Below, one piece after another: positions 13,927 through 22,193 of a DNA stretch of 22,200 nt (the stretch's first letter is position 1; each line of letters begins with the position of its first letter). The notes beneath the pieces are model-generated. The model was not told the DNA's origin and did no database searches. It was given only the letters and a program-made list of their open reading frames with translations. Source of the stretch: JACRAO01 sp964490895 (GTDB lineage: Bacteria > Bdellovibrionota > UBA1018); assembly GCA_964490895.1 (NCBI GenBank), contig CAZBEI010000071.1, positions 1-22,200 of the forward strand, given 5' to 3'. The translations under genes were made by a program, and so were the position numbers.

Positions 13927-15294
13927 ATGCCAAATACATCTCAAGCCACATTTCGCACCCCTTTACACGCCGCTTTCAAAAAAGCCCTCCAGGTTTTTGA
14001 CAAAATGCGTCTTGACCATTTTGAGCTCTATTTATTCGAGAAAAAGAGCACCCAAATAGACTCTAAAAATCTACAGACAGATTCTTTGACCACTGCACAA
14101 GACGTAGGCCTCTCCATTCGAGTATTAAATGACCACAGGCTCGGGTTTAGCTACACGACCTCCCTCGAAAACGACGCAGTGGATCATGCCATTCAAAATG
14201 CCTATGCCATATCTAAATCCATGTCACAAGATGAATTTTCAAATTTATATTTATTCAAAAAAACGAACTACCCACAATTAAATTTAGAGGACAAAGATGG
14301 ACTAAGGGTTCCCTTAGAGTCAAAAATAAAGATGGCTCAAGAACTCGAAAGCCAATGCAAAAAAGCTGATCCAAGAGTCAAAGGAGTTCGCTCAGCTTCT
14401 GTGACAGAAAATTTTTATCACATTCAAATGCTGGATTCTGAACATACTTTGATTGAGTACTCTAAAACACTTTTTTCTGCCCATGTCACCTGTATGGCCG
14501 AAGAAAATGGAGACTCCCAAATCGGAAGCGACATGGGATTTTCTTATTTTTTGAATAAGTTAGATATCCCCAAGATTGGGAGCCAAGCAGCAAAATACGC
14601 CACGGAGCTTTTGGGCGCAAAACAAACTCTCTCGCTCAAGTGCGAGGCCGTATTTCGAAACCAAGTCGTTGCAGAACTCATTGAGTTTTTATCCGCAAGT
14701 TTATCAGCAGAAGAAATCGACAAAGGCCGCTCGCTCCTCAAAGGCCTCGCTGGAAAAAAAGTTTTTTCGGATCAAATCACTCTCATCGATGATGGAATTT
14801 TGGCGGGAGGTTACAGTTCCTCACCCTTTGATGACGAAGGAGTTCCTTGCACCAGCAAAGAGCTCGTTGCAAAGGGAATCTTAGGAGAGCCGCTCAATAA
14901 CCTCTACTATGCTCAAAAAAACAGTTCCCTAACAACCGGAAATGCTTCGAGAGGAATTAAAACTCCTCCCAGAATTCATCTGAGTAACCTTTATTTATGC
15001 CCAGGGCAAAAAGAACTTCACGAAATTTGTAAATCGATTCAAAAAGGGGTTCTCATCACAGATCTGATGGGGCTGCACACCGCAAACCCCATCACTGGAG
15101 ATTTTTCGTTGGGAGCCAGTGGTTTTTTGATTGAAAATGGAAATCTCACCACCGCTCTCAGGGGATTTGCAGTGGCTGGAAATATTCTAGAAATTTTGAA
15201 AGAAGTCCAAGAAGTTGGAAATGACTTAAAATTCTTTGGCAATGTGGGAGCCCCATCGCTCCATTGCAAAGAAGTTTCAATCGGTGGAAACTAA
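13927..15294 (+). CDS. pmbA: TldE/PmbA family protein (TldD/TldE protease non-catalytic partner)
   Basis: 455 aa, close to E. coli PmbA/TldE (450). The N-terminal domain has the LSIRVLNDHRLGFSYTTSLE segment and the C-terminal domain has GVLITDLMGLHTANPITGDFSLGASGFLIENG, both typical of TldE. The HExxxH zinc motif of the catalytic TldD partner is absent, so this is the TldE side of the heterodimer. In E. coli TldD/TldE degrades unfolded peptides, processes microcin B17 and affects CcdA stability. No tldD lies in this window, so it must be elsewhere if the pair operates. The ATG is only about a dozen bases downstream of the predicted transcription start, and only a weak GAG is seen before it, so the leader may be very short. 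First gene of a tight plus-strand cluster. Confidence 0.93.
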   Translation: MPNTSQATFRTPLHAAFKKALQVFDKMRLDHFELYLFEKKSTQIDSKNLQTDSLTTAQDVGLSIRVLNDHRLGFSYTTSLENDAVDHAIQNAYAISKSMSQDEFSNLYLFKKTNYPQLNLEDKDGLRVPLESKIKMAQELESQCKKADPRVKGVRSASVTENFYHIQMLDSEHTLIEYSKTLFSAHVTCMAEENGDSQIGSDMGFSYFLNKLDIPKIGSQAAKYATELLGAKQTLSLKCEAVFRNQVVAELIEFLSASLSAEEIDKGRSLLKGLAGKKVFSDQITLIDDGILAGGYSSSPFDDEGVPCTSKELVAKGILGEPLNNLYYAQKNSSLTTGNASRGIKTPPRIHLSNLYLCPGQKELHEICKSIQKGVLITDLMGLHTANPITGDFSLGASGFLIENGNLTTALRGFAVAGNILEILKEVQEVGNDLKFFGNVGAPSLHCKEVSIGGN

Positions 15295-15302
15295 AAGGGT
15301 CC

Positions 15303-16055
15303 ATGAACTTTAAATTTGGATTTATGACGCATGTTGGCCTCAAAAGGCAGCACAATCAGGACAATGGAGTGGCATGCCCTGAAACGGGGCTTTTTTTGTT
15401 GGCTGATGGAATGGGAGGCCACTCTGGTGGAGAAACAGCCAGTCAAATTGCCATTCAAACAATCCCAGAGTTTTTAAAAGAAAATATTCCCACTCAAGAG
15501 GAGTGGGATCCTAAGGAAATGCTGCGAAACGCAATTCAAGCTGCAAATGCTGCCATTTATCAAAAATCGATTGAAATACCTGAGCTGCAGGGCATGGGCA
15601 CAACGGCGACTGTTTTATTTTTTTCGCATCGTTTACTCATTGTTGGGCAAGTTGGAGATAGCCGCTGCTATTTTTTTAGACCTGACTGCATTTGGCAACT
15701 GACAAAGGACCACTCCTTGGTGCAAGAAAAGTTTAGAGCAGGTCTCATCACTCGTGCCCAAATGAGAACAGACAAAATGAAAAATGTCATCACTCGATCT
15801 GTGGGCTTCGAACCACAATTGAACATTGATCTTTTCGAAAAAAAAGTAAATCCCGGAGATGTTTTTTTAGTATGCACAGATGGCCTCTCTGGCTTTGTTG
15901 AAGATAGCCTGATTTTAGAGGTAGTCGCATCTCACCTCTTTGAGACAGGAGATATTCAAAGTGCAACTGAGGCGCTCATCGGGCTTGCCAATCAAAAAGG
16001 TGGTGAAGACAACGTCACAGTGATACTGATTCAGGTACTAAACAATGAGTTCTAA
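15303..16055 (+). CDS. PP2C-type Ser/Thr protein phosphatase
   Basis: 250 aa, cytoplasmic, PPM/PP2C fold (Stp/PrpC group). Metal-binding and signature residues are complete: NQDN with Asp20, LADGMGGHSGGE with Asp35 (34-44), GQVGDSR with Asp119, LTKDHSLV (133-140), CTDGLSG with Asp193 and GGEDNVTV with Asp236. It should remove phosphate from Ser/Thr proteins using two Mn2+/Mg2+ ions. I start at ATG 15303, preceded by AAAAGGG; the longer ORF from 15264 would overlap pmbA and add residues outside the domain. It begins 8 bases after pmbA and overlaps the M23 peptidase gene by 11 bases. No Hanks-type kinase gene is beside it; the nearest kinase is PrkA across the divergent promoter, a possible but unproven partner. 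Confidence 0.94.
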   Translation: MNFKFGFMTHVGLKRQHNQDNGVACPETGLFLLADGMGGHSGGETASQIAIQTIPEFLKENIPTQEEWDPKEMLRNAIQAANAAIYQKSIEIPELQGMGTTATVLFFSHRLLIVGQVGDSRCYFFRPDCIWQLTKDHSLVQEKFRAGLITRAQMRTDKMKNVITRSVGFEPQLNIDLFEKKVNPGDVFLVCTDGLSGFVEDSLILEVVASHLFETGDIQSATEALIGLANQKGGEDNVTVILIQVLNNEF

Positions 16056-16947
16056 TCGATTTTATACCCTACTTGTTATCCCCGAAAAAACATCCAAAGT
16101 AAAACGCATTATTGTGACTGCTTGGCTCCTGAAAGGCACTCTCGTGGCCAGTGTATTTATTTCGATTTTAGTGGTCCTCATGGTCTACGACTACTGGTAT
16201 GTCATGAGAGAAATCACGGTCAATAAAGAGCTGAAAACAGAAAACCTAAAATTGAGACAACAAGTACAAATTTATAAAAGCAAAATGAACACCATAGAAA
16301 ACACCGTCGATCGGATTAAAACTTTTTCTACTCGTCTCAAAGTTATCACCAATATCGAAGATCGAAGTCAGGAACTTCAGAGCATGTTAAAATTGCCCGA
16401 AGCTTCTACCAATATTGAAGTCCCAAAACCCAAAGAAGAAATTCCACCCAGTGATGAGGCTTGGTTTGTAAAATTTTCTGATGCTACACAAAGTTTAGAA
16501 CAAATTCTTCAAGACGAGTATGAGCAATTGGCTGACAAAAAAGCATTTTTATCGGCCCTCCCCACGCGAAAGCCTTCCTTAGGTTATTTTACTTCTGGTT
16601 TTGGAATTCGTCGCTCGCCCTATGGTGGACGAGAAAAAATGCACGAAGGTTTAGACATTGCAAATAGGGTCGGAACTAAAGTTTTGGCTCCTGCCGATGG
16701 TCAAGTCACTTATGCCCAGTCCAAACCAGGGTATGGGCAAACTCTCATTATAGAACACGGCTATGGCCTTGAAACATGGTATGCGCATGTCAAAAAACTT
16801 TTGGTAAACAAAGGGCAAAAAATCAGGAGAGGTCAACTCATTGCCTTGCTTGGAAACTCTGGCCGCTCCACAGGGCCCCACTTGCATTACGAAGTCAGAG
16901 TGCACGGAACGCCGGTGGATCCACTGACTTATATCCTTGAAAATTAA
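16045..16947 (+). CDS. Membrane-anchored M23 (LytM) family metallopeptidase with coiled coil
   Basis: 300 aa. A short cytoplasmic N-terminus is followed by one membrane helix (about 30-50), a periplasmic coiled coil (about 55-115), a Pro/Glu-rich linker and a C-terminal peptidase M23 domain (178-298). Zinc and catalytic residues are all present: MHEGLD (His200, Asp204), WYAH (His248) and GPHLHYE (His279, His281). It is therefore likely an active peptidoglycan endopeptidase rather than an inactive EnvC/NlpD-type activator. Topology resembles MepM-like cell-shape or division factors. The gene overlaps the PP2C gene by 11 bases, so their translation is probably coupled, and secA follows after 24 bases. 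The precise cross-link cleaved cannot be read from sequence. Confidence 0.94.
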   Translation: MSSNRFYTLLVIPEKTSKVKRIIVTAWLLKGTLVASVFISILVVLMVYDYWYVMREITVNKELKTENLKLRQQVQIYKSKMNTIENTVDRIKTFSTRLKVITNIEDRSQELQSMLKLPEASTNIEVPKPKEEIPPSDEAWFVKFSDATQSLEQILQDEYEQLADKKAFLSALPTRKPSLGYFTSGFGIRRSPYGGREKMHEGLDIANRVGTKVLAPADGQVTYAQSKPGYGQTLIIEHGYGLETWYAHVKKLLVNKGQKIRRGQLIALLGNSGRSTGPHLHYEVRVHGTPVDPLTYILEN

Positions 16948-16971
16948 GAAGAAAACTGAGAAAGAACACCC

Positions 16972-19731
16972 ATGTTTCTGCAAACTTTTGCAAAAAAAAT
17001 ATTTGGAACTCAAAATGAGCGCGAATTAAAATCCATTGCGCCTATTGTGGTTCGAGTCAATGAATTTGAAAAAGAAATAAAACCTTTGTCCAACGCGGAT
17101 TTACAGGCCAGAGTCCCTCAAATCAAAGAACGTATTTCGCGCGGCGAAAGCTTGGACCTGATTTTACCAGAGGCTTTTGCTGTAGTCAGAGAGGTAGCCT
17201 GGAGGACTTTAGGCCAGCGCCACTATGACGCCCAAATTATTGGCGGGGCTACTTTGCATCGGGGTCGAATTGCAGAAATGCGCACAGGCGAAGGCAAAAC
17301 CCTAGTGGCCACTCTGCCCTGTTTTCTCAATGCGCTAGAGGGCAAAGGAGTCCATGTCATCACAGTCAATGATTACCTTGCAAAAAGAGACTCAGCCTGG
17401 ATGGGCCAAGTTTATGGTTTCTTGGGGCTCTCTACTGGAGTGATCGTGCACGGTCTAAACGACCGAGAAAGAAAAGCCAATTACAATTGCGACATCACCT
17501 ATGGAACCAATAACGAATTTGGATTTGATTACTTAAGAGACAACATGAAGTTTCGTCTCGAAGACTATGTCCAACGAGATCTTCACTACGCTATTGTTGA
17601 CGAAGTGGACTCCATCTTGATTGACGAGGCCAGAACCCCGCTCATTATCAGTGGCCCGTCAGAAGATTCTACAGATCTTTATTACACAATAAATAAACAA
17701 ATCATCAACGATGGAGGTCTCATTAAAGAGACTGACTATACAATAGACGAAAAATCAAAAACAGCGGCTTTGACTGAAGCCGGGGTCGAAAAAATGGAAA
17801 AACGTCTGGCTTTGCCCAATCTTTATGACCCTATCCATATCGAAACTTTGCATCACGTCAACCAAGCCTTAAGAGCACATGTTTTATTCAAACGAGATGT
17901 GGATTATGTGCTCAAGGACGGAGAAGTTTTGATCGTAGACGAATTTACAGGGAGACTCATGCCTGGCCGGAGGTGGTCAGACGGACTTCATCAGGCGATC
18001 GAAGCAAAAGAAAACGTCAACATCGAAAACGAAAACCAAACTCTAGCCACCATCACTTTTCAAAATTATTTTAGAATGTATAAAAAATTAGCGGGCATGA
18101 CCGGAACAGCAGACACGGAGGCCACCGAATTTAAACAAATTTATAAACTCGATGTCACTGTGATCCCCACCAATAAGCCCATGATTCGGCAAGATTTTGC
18201 AGATATGATCTACAAATCGCTTGGTGCTAAATTTAAGGCCATTTCCAAAGAGATCAAGGAACTTCATGAAAAAGGCCAACCTGTTTTAGTGGGCACAATC
18301 TCGGTCGAAAAATCCGAACTGCTTGCCTCTCTCATTAAAAAAGAAGGCATCAAGCACAATGTACTCAACGCAAAGCAACATGAGAGAGAGGCGGACATTG
18401 TAGCTCAAGCAGGCCGAAAAGGTGCGGTTACGATTTCCACCAATATGGCTGGCCGTGGAACAGATATTTTACTTGGAGGAAACCCCGAAGTTTTAGCCAA
18501 AGCAGAAGTAGGCACACTCAAATCAGACGCGACCGCAGAGGAAAAAGAAGCCCACCAACAGATTTTTAATGCTGCGCTCATAAAATGGCAAGGAGTTTCC
18601 GCTCAAGAAAAACAAGATGTTTTGAAAGCAGGAGGACTGTTTATTTTAGGAACAGAAAGGCACGAGTCACGCAGAATTGACAATCAATTGCGAGGTCGTT
18701 CTGGACGACAAGGAGACCCAGGAGGGAGTCGATTTTACCTTTGTTTCGAAGATGATTTGCTTAGAATTTTTGGTCAAAGTGAGCTCTTAAAACGCACTGT
18801 GGCGGCCATGGAAGAAGACGTCCCCATCGAACACCGCTGGACCACCAAGGCTATAGAAAACGCCCAGAAAAAAGTTGAGGGACACAACTACGACATTCGA
18901 AAGCACCTGCTCGAATATGACGACGTGATGAATCAGCAGAGAAAAGTGGTTTACTCTTGGCGCCGAGAGGTGTTAGCCCGCGACAGTTTGAGAGAGATGC
19001 TTTTTTCGATGGTCGAAGAAATCGGAAAAGCGATTTCGCAGGATTTTTTCCCTGGGGGAAAGCTCAAACGCGTTGGAGGACAGGCTCTTTTAGACACCAA
19101 AGAATTAAACGACGCGGTTTTGACCATGCTGCAATATCCCTCTCAACTTACAGAAAAAGACATCCAACCTTTTAACGACCAAGGCTTAAAAAATCTGATT
19201 TTAAAAGGAGCTGAAGCCGCTTATCTCCTCAAAGAAAAAACAATGGGAGAGCCCACTTTAAGGCAACTTGAAAAAATGATTTTTCTCAGCACGATAGACT
19301 CGCTCTGGAAAGACCATTTGCTCGCCATGGACCACTTGCGCGAAGGCATTGGACTCCAAGGATATGGACAAAAAGACCCTCTCATTGCTTATAAAAAAGA
19401 AGGGTTTCGTTTTTTCGAAATGATGATGAATCAGATCACTTCGGATGTTGTGCGAAAACTTTTTGCGGTCCAGATGGGAACCAGTCAAATGTACCAAGAC
19501 GAAATGCAAGAAGATCTTGAGAGTGAAGGCCACCCACAAAAATCCGCTGCTCCTTTGGATCTTAGTCGATTTGCAAAAAGCGCACGTCAGATGACTTTTA
19601 CCCATGGGAGTATGCCGGGGAAGCAGGCCCCACAGGCTCCCTCACCTATCCGCACCGCTCCAAAGGTAGGTAGAAATGACCCTTGCTCTTGTGGGAGTGG
19701 GAAAAAATACAAAAAATGCCATGGGGCATGA
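16972..19731 (+). CDS. secA: Preprotein translocase ATPase SecA
   Basis: 919 aa, full length. SecA drives Sec-dependent export by coupling ATP hydrolysis to movement of preproteins through SecYEG. NBD1 has Walker A MRTGEGKT (103-110) and Walker B DEVD (210-213); GTNNEFGFDYLRDN (178-191) is diagnostic. NBD2 has TISTNMAGRGTDILLGGNP and ESRRIDNQLRGRSGRQGDPG. The helical wing/scaffold follows. The far C-terminus is a SEC-C zinc-binding tail, GRNDPCSCGSGKKYKKCHG (900-918; Cys905, Cys907, Cys916, His917), which binds SecB and phospholipid in E. coli. No SecM-like arrest peptide precedes it; the upstream neighbour is the M23 peptidase, 24 bases away. A 10-bp hairpin lies 16 bases after the stop. Confidence 0.98.
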   Translation: MFLQTFAKKIFGTQNERELKSIAPIVVRVNEFEKEIKPLSNADLQARVPQIKERISRGESLDLILPEAFAVVREVAWRTLGQRHYDAQIIGGATLHRGRIAEMRTGEGKTLVATLPCFLNALEGKGVHVITVNDYLAKRDSAWMGQVYGFLGLSTGVIVHGLNDRERKANYNCDITYGTNNEFGFDYLRDNMKFRLEDYVQRDLHYAIVDEVDSILIDEARTPLIISGPSEDSTDLYYTINKQIINDGGLIKETDYTIDEKSKTAALTEAGVEKMEKRLALPNLYDPIHIETLHHVNQALRAHVLFKRDVDYVLKDGEVLIVDEFTGRLMPGRRWSDGLHQAIEAKENVNIENENQTLATITFQNYFRMYKKLAGMTGTADTEATEFKQIYKLDVTVIPTNKPMIRQDFADMIYKSLGAKFKAISKEIKELHEKGQPVLVGTISVEKSELLASLIKKEGIKHNVLNAKQHEREADIVAQAGRKGAVTISTNMAGRGTDILLGGNPEVLAKAEVGTLKSDATAEEKEAHQQIFNAALIKWQGVSAQEKQDVLKAGGLFILGTERHESRRIDNQLRGRSGRQGDPGGSRFYLCFEDDLLRIFGQSELLKRTVAAMEEDVPIEHRWTTKAIENAQKKVEGHNYDIRKHLLEYDDVMNQQRKVVYSWRREVLARDSLREMLFSMVEEIGKAISQDFFPGGKLKRVGGQALLDTKELNDAVLTMLQYPSQLTEKDIQPFNDQGLKNLILKGAEAAYLLKEKTMGEPTLRQLEKMIFLSTIDSLWKDHLLAMDHLREGIGLQGYGQKDPLIAYKKEGFRFFEMMMNQITSDVVRKLFAVQMGTSQMYQDEMQEDLESEGHPQKSAAPLDLSRFAKSARQMTFTHGSMPGKQAPQAPSPIRTAPKVGRNDPCSCGSGKKYKKCHGA

Positions 19732-19747
19732 TTCATGTTAAACTTTG

Positions 19748-19773
19748 AGTACAAGCCCATACAGGCTTGTACT
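19748..19773 (+). promoter_or_regulatory. 10-bp perfect hairpin between secA and the next gene
   Basis: AGTACAAGCC (19748-19757) and GGCTTGTACT (19764-19773) pair perfectly around a six-base loop CATACA. It starts 16 bases after the secA stop and ends 5 bases before ATG 19779. No T-run follows, so it is not a standard Rho-independent terminator. It covers the place where a Shine-Dalgarno for the next gene would be, and none is visible there. It may stabilise the secA mRNA end, attenuate transcription, or control translation. Confidence 0.6.
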
Positions 19774-19778
19774 TACTT

Positions 19779-20639
19779 ATGGAAGAAAAAAAACCAGACT
19801 TGACCAGTCTGATGGAATATTCTAAAAAATTGAGAGATGAGCAAAGCTCACAAATTCCTTTCGAAGAAACTCTTACACCCACTGCTACTGAAACTTTAAC
19901 ACATGAGCCCGTTGCATTAACTGAAAGCAACTTGCCAATAGAGCGCCCTCCTGCACAAGACACTCTCCAAGCTCTCAGAGAGTATGCGGACCAAGTGCCC
20001 ATCGGAAATCCTACCGTTCAGGCTTCTTTTCCCTTTCACCTCACCATCCAAGGAAAACTCACTTCTGGCGAAAAAGAAAAACTCTTGGATCTTTTAGAGA
20101 AGCATAAAATGGGTATTGATCGAAAAGATATTGAACCTCAGCTTTTAGGTGAAAAAATTTTAATCCCACGAATTAGCGAATACGCAGGCGTGCTTTTAGT
20201 GCAAGCACTGCGAGGAACTCAAGCCCTCATTTATTTGACTCCTTCAGAATGCGACGAAGATGAGAGTCCAAGACTTTTTACTCAAGAAAAATCCACTCCA
20301 AGCTTAAATTATTCTTTGGACGAAGGAGAACACCCTGCTGAGAGTCTGCCGGTCACTCAAAATTCAACACTTCAAGGATTTACTCCCTACGAATTTGTAG
20401 ATCAAGTCATTGTGAGCGCAACCCTTAAAACGAACATGGTCGAAGCAATAAAATCTGCTGAATATCAGGAGGTGTTAGAGGCTTTAAAAAGAGAAATGAA
20501 ATACCGAGCTCACCGAAAAGGGGCCCAAGCACTTTTAGATTTTGAGATATCGCTCACGCCCCTTTCTTCGCCCTCTCTTTATAAGCTCACTCTCATGGGG
20601 TTGGCCGTCAGAGCAGCAAAAAAGAAAAAAAAGAGCTAG
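19779..20639 (+). CDS. Uncharacterised two-domain cytoplasmic protein
   Basis: 286 aa from ATG 19779; TTG 19767 lies inside a hairpin and is less likely. No signal peptide or membrane segment. The acidic, Ser/Thr/Pro-rich N-terminus (1-80) looks disordered. A first folded region (85-154) starts FPFHLTIQGKLTSGEKEKLLDLL and continues IEPQLLGEKILIPRISEYAGVLLVQALRG. After a linker, a second region (202-278) runs FVDQVIVSATLKTNM, then a helix and GAQALLDFEISLTPLSSPSLYKLTLMGLAVR. This layout of strand-helix with a closing GxAV strand is reminiscent of YbjQ/UPF0145-like domains, but similarity is too weak to name it. The C-terminus is a Lys tail (KKKKKS). It lies between secA and the Pit transporter on the same strand, 38 bases before the latter. 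Function unknown. Confidence 0.7.
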   Translation: MEEKKPDLTSLMEYSKKLRDEQSSQIPFEETLTPTATETLTHEPVALTESNLPIERPPAQDTLQALREYADQVPIGNPTVQASFPFHLTIQGKLTSGEKEKLLDLLEKHKMGIDRKDIEPQLLGEKILIPRISEYAGVLLVQALRGTQALIYLTPSECDEDESPRLFTQEKSTPSLNYSLDEGEHPAESLPVTQNSTLQGFTPYEFVDQVIVSATLKTNMVEAIKSAEYQEVLEALKREMKYRAHRKGAQALLDFEISLTPLSSPSLYKLTLMGLAVRAAKKKKKS

Positions 20640-20677
20640 AGTGGCATTACTTCGAAAGAAGACTGAGGGGAGACAAT

Positions 20678-21805
20678 ATGACAGTTCTATTTATTATTTT
20701 TTTAGGTATATTTTTAGCTTATGCAAATGGTGCTAACGATAATTTTAAGGGGGTTGCCACACTCTTTGGGAGTGGAACAACAAGCTATAAGAAAGCACTC
20801 ACTTGGGCAACACTCACTACTTTTCTAGGCTCAGTGACTGCACTTGTTTTAGCCCAAGAGCTCTTGCTCACCTTTAAGGGAAAAGGCCTAGTGCCTGATA
20901 CCGTGGTCGGACTACAAAGTTTTTCACTTTCTGTCACTTTGGCAGCAGCCTGTACGGTAATGCTTGCCACAAAGTTAGGATTTCCTATTTCTACAACACA
21001 TGCATTGACAGGTGCACTTGTAGGAGTGGGGTCGCTCGCTTCTCCCATGGGAGTCAATTTTTCGAAATTAGGCTCTGCTTTTTTTCTTCCACTCATTGTG
21101 AGCCCTATTCTTGCCATGATTTGTACAGTGTGCCTTTATCCACTCTTTCGATTTGCACGGACAAAACTTAGGATTGAAAAAGAAACCTGTCTCTGTGTTG
21201 GGAACGAAGTGATTCTCACTCTCCCTCAAGGAACCCCTATCAGCCAAGCACTTGCCTACTCTGTTTCACTGCCCACTGTCAGTGTTGGAACAAATGCAAC
21301 TTGTCAGGAGCGATACTCTGGAAATGCTTTTGGGATCAGCACACACTCTGGTCTAGATTTTTTTCATTTTTTGAGTGCCGGAGCCGTCAGTTTTGCGCGA
21401 GGGCTCAATGATACTCCAAAAATCACTGCACTGCTTTTGGCTGGGAGTGCTTTTTCTCCAAAACTTACTTTTATTTTAGTTGCGCTTGCAATGGCTGTGG
21501 GAGGCATTTTAAATGCACGCAAAGTAGCCGAGACAATGTCTCATAAAGTAACCTCGATGAACACAGGTCAGGGTTTTACAGCCAACTTTGTCACTGCAAT
21601 CGTCGTGATCTTTGCATCCAGACTTGGGATGCCAGTTTCGACAACTCATGTCTCCTGTGGCTCTCTCTTCGGGATTGGCGTTGCGACTCAACAAGCTAAA
21701 CTTAAAACAATCGCTAGCATTCTTGTAGCGTGGTTGACCACTTTGCCTCTCTCGGCAGGATTAGGGATTTTGTCATTTTTAGCAATAAAGAGGCTTGGAG
21801 TATAG
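20678..21805 (+). CDS. pit: Pit-family inorganic phosphate transporter
   Basis: 375-aa inner-membrane transporter of the PiT (PHO-4) family, which imports inorganic or metal-complexed phosphate with protons or sodium. The two inverted half-repeats each carry the family signature: NGANDNFKG (17-25) and ARGLNDTPK in the second half. Each is followed by a Ser/Thr-rich re-entrant motif, FPISTTHALTGALVG and MPVSTTHVSCGSLFG. About ten hydrophobic segments are visible. A central soluble loop, beginning with KETCLCVG and holding a third Cys in NATCQERY, separates the halves. No PhoU-like gene is adjacent, so it is probably the constitutive low-affinity type; substrate ion is not decided. A strong GAGGGGAG ribosome site precedes the ATG. 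The tmRNA gene starts 36 bases after its stop. Confidence 0.93.
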   Translation: MTVLFIIFLGIFLAYANGANDNFKGVATLFGSGTTSYKKALTWATLTTFLGSVTALVLAQELLLTFKGKGLVPDTVVGLQSFSLSVTLAAACTVMLATKLGFPISTTHALTGALVGVGSLASPMGVNFSKLGSAFFLPLIVSPILAMICTVCLYPLFRFARTKLRIEKETCLCVGNEVILTLPQGTPISQALAYSVSLPTVSVGTNATCQERYSGNAFGISTHSGLDFFHFLSAGAVSFARGLNDTPKITALLLAGSAFSPKLTFILVALAMAVGGILNARKVAETMSHKVTSMNTGQGFTANFVTAIVVIFASRLGMPVSTTHVSCGSLFGIGVATQQAKLKTIASILVAWLTTLPLSAGLGILSFLAIKRLGV

Positions 21806-21822
21806 GGCAGATGTGTTATAAG
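21795..21822 (+). promoter_or_regulatory. Putative ssrA promoter overlapping the end of pit
   Basis: TTGGAG (21795-21800) and TATAAG (21817-21822), 16 bases apart, give a possible sigma-70 promoter. Transcription would begin about 10-13 bases before the mature tmRNA 5' end, consistent with RNase P trimming. Only the motif match supports it. Confidence 0.35.
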
Positions 21823-21841
21823 TGAGTGGACGTACAAATCT

Positions 21842-22193
21842 GGGGACGATCCGGCTTCGACGGAGGTCATGAAACCTTGGATGCATGTCGAGGTGCTGTC
21901 AGGCCTCGTTAAAAAGGCAGCAAAACTGTAATTGCGAATAACGATTACGCCCTCGCTGCTTAATTAAGTAGCGACGTCTTTCTTGGCCACGCCTACGGGC
22001 TGAGAAAAGACGCCATTTTGTAGGCTGGTTTTCTCTTTCTCGCAGACGGAGAGAGAACGAGAACAAAGTCTGCGGAGGATATGCGAAGTTAGACTTTGAA
22101 CGTCGCCTATCCAATCAAAAACAAAGTCTAAACATGTAGAGTCTAGCGGCGGATTACTTTCGGACGTGGGTTCGACTCCCACCGTCTCCACCA
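21842..22193 (+). ncRNA. ssrA: Transfer-messenger RNA (tmRNA, ssrA)
   Basis: One-piece tmRNA of 352 bases, which rescues stalled ribosomes with SmpB and tags the unfinished protein for proteolysis. The 5' end GGGGACG pairs with CGTCTCC near the 3' end (22183-22189, one G-U pair) to form the tRNA-like acceptor stem, followed by genomically encoded ACCA (22190-22193). The 5' segment GATCCGGCTTCGACGG is the classic conserved tmRNA start. The T-arm GTGGG-TTCGACT-CCCAC is perfect (22166-22182). The tag reading frame starts at GCG 21934 and ends at TAA 21961. The region between holds the pseudoknots, which I did not fold in detail. Only seven bases follow the gene, so its terminator is outside the window. 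Confidence 0.97.
21934..21963 (+). other. tmRNA proteolysis-tag reading frame
   Basis: GCG AAT AAC GAT TAC GCC CTC GCT GCT TAA encodes A-N-N-D-Y-A-L-A-A. With the uncoded alanine carried by charged tmRNA the full tag is AANNDYALAA. The ending YALAA is the degron recognised by ClpXP/ClpAP in Proteobacteria. The TAA is followed at once by TTAAG. Confidence 0.9.
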
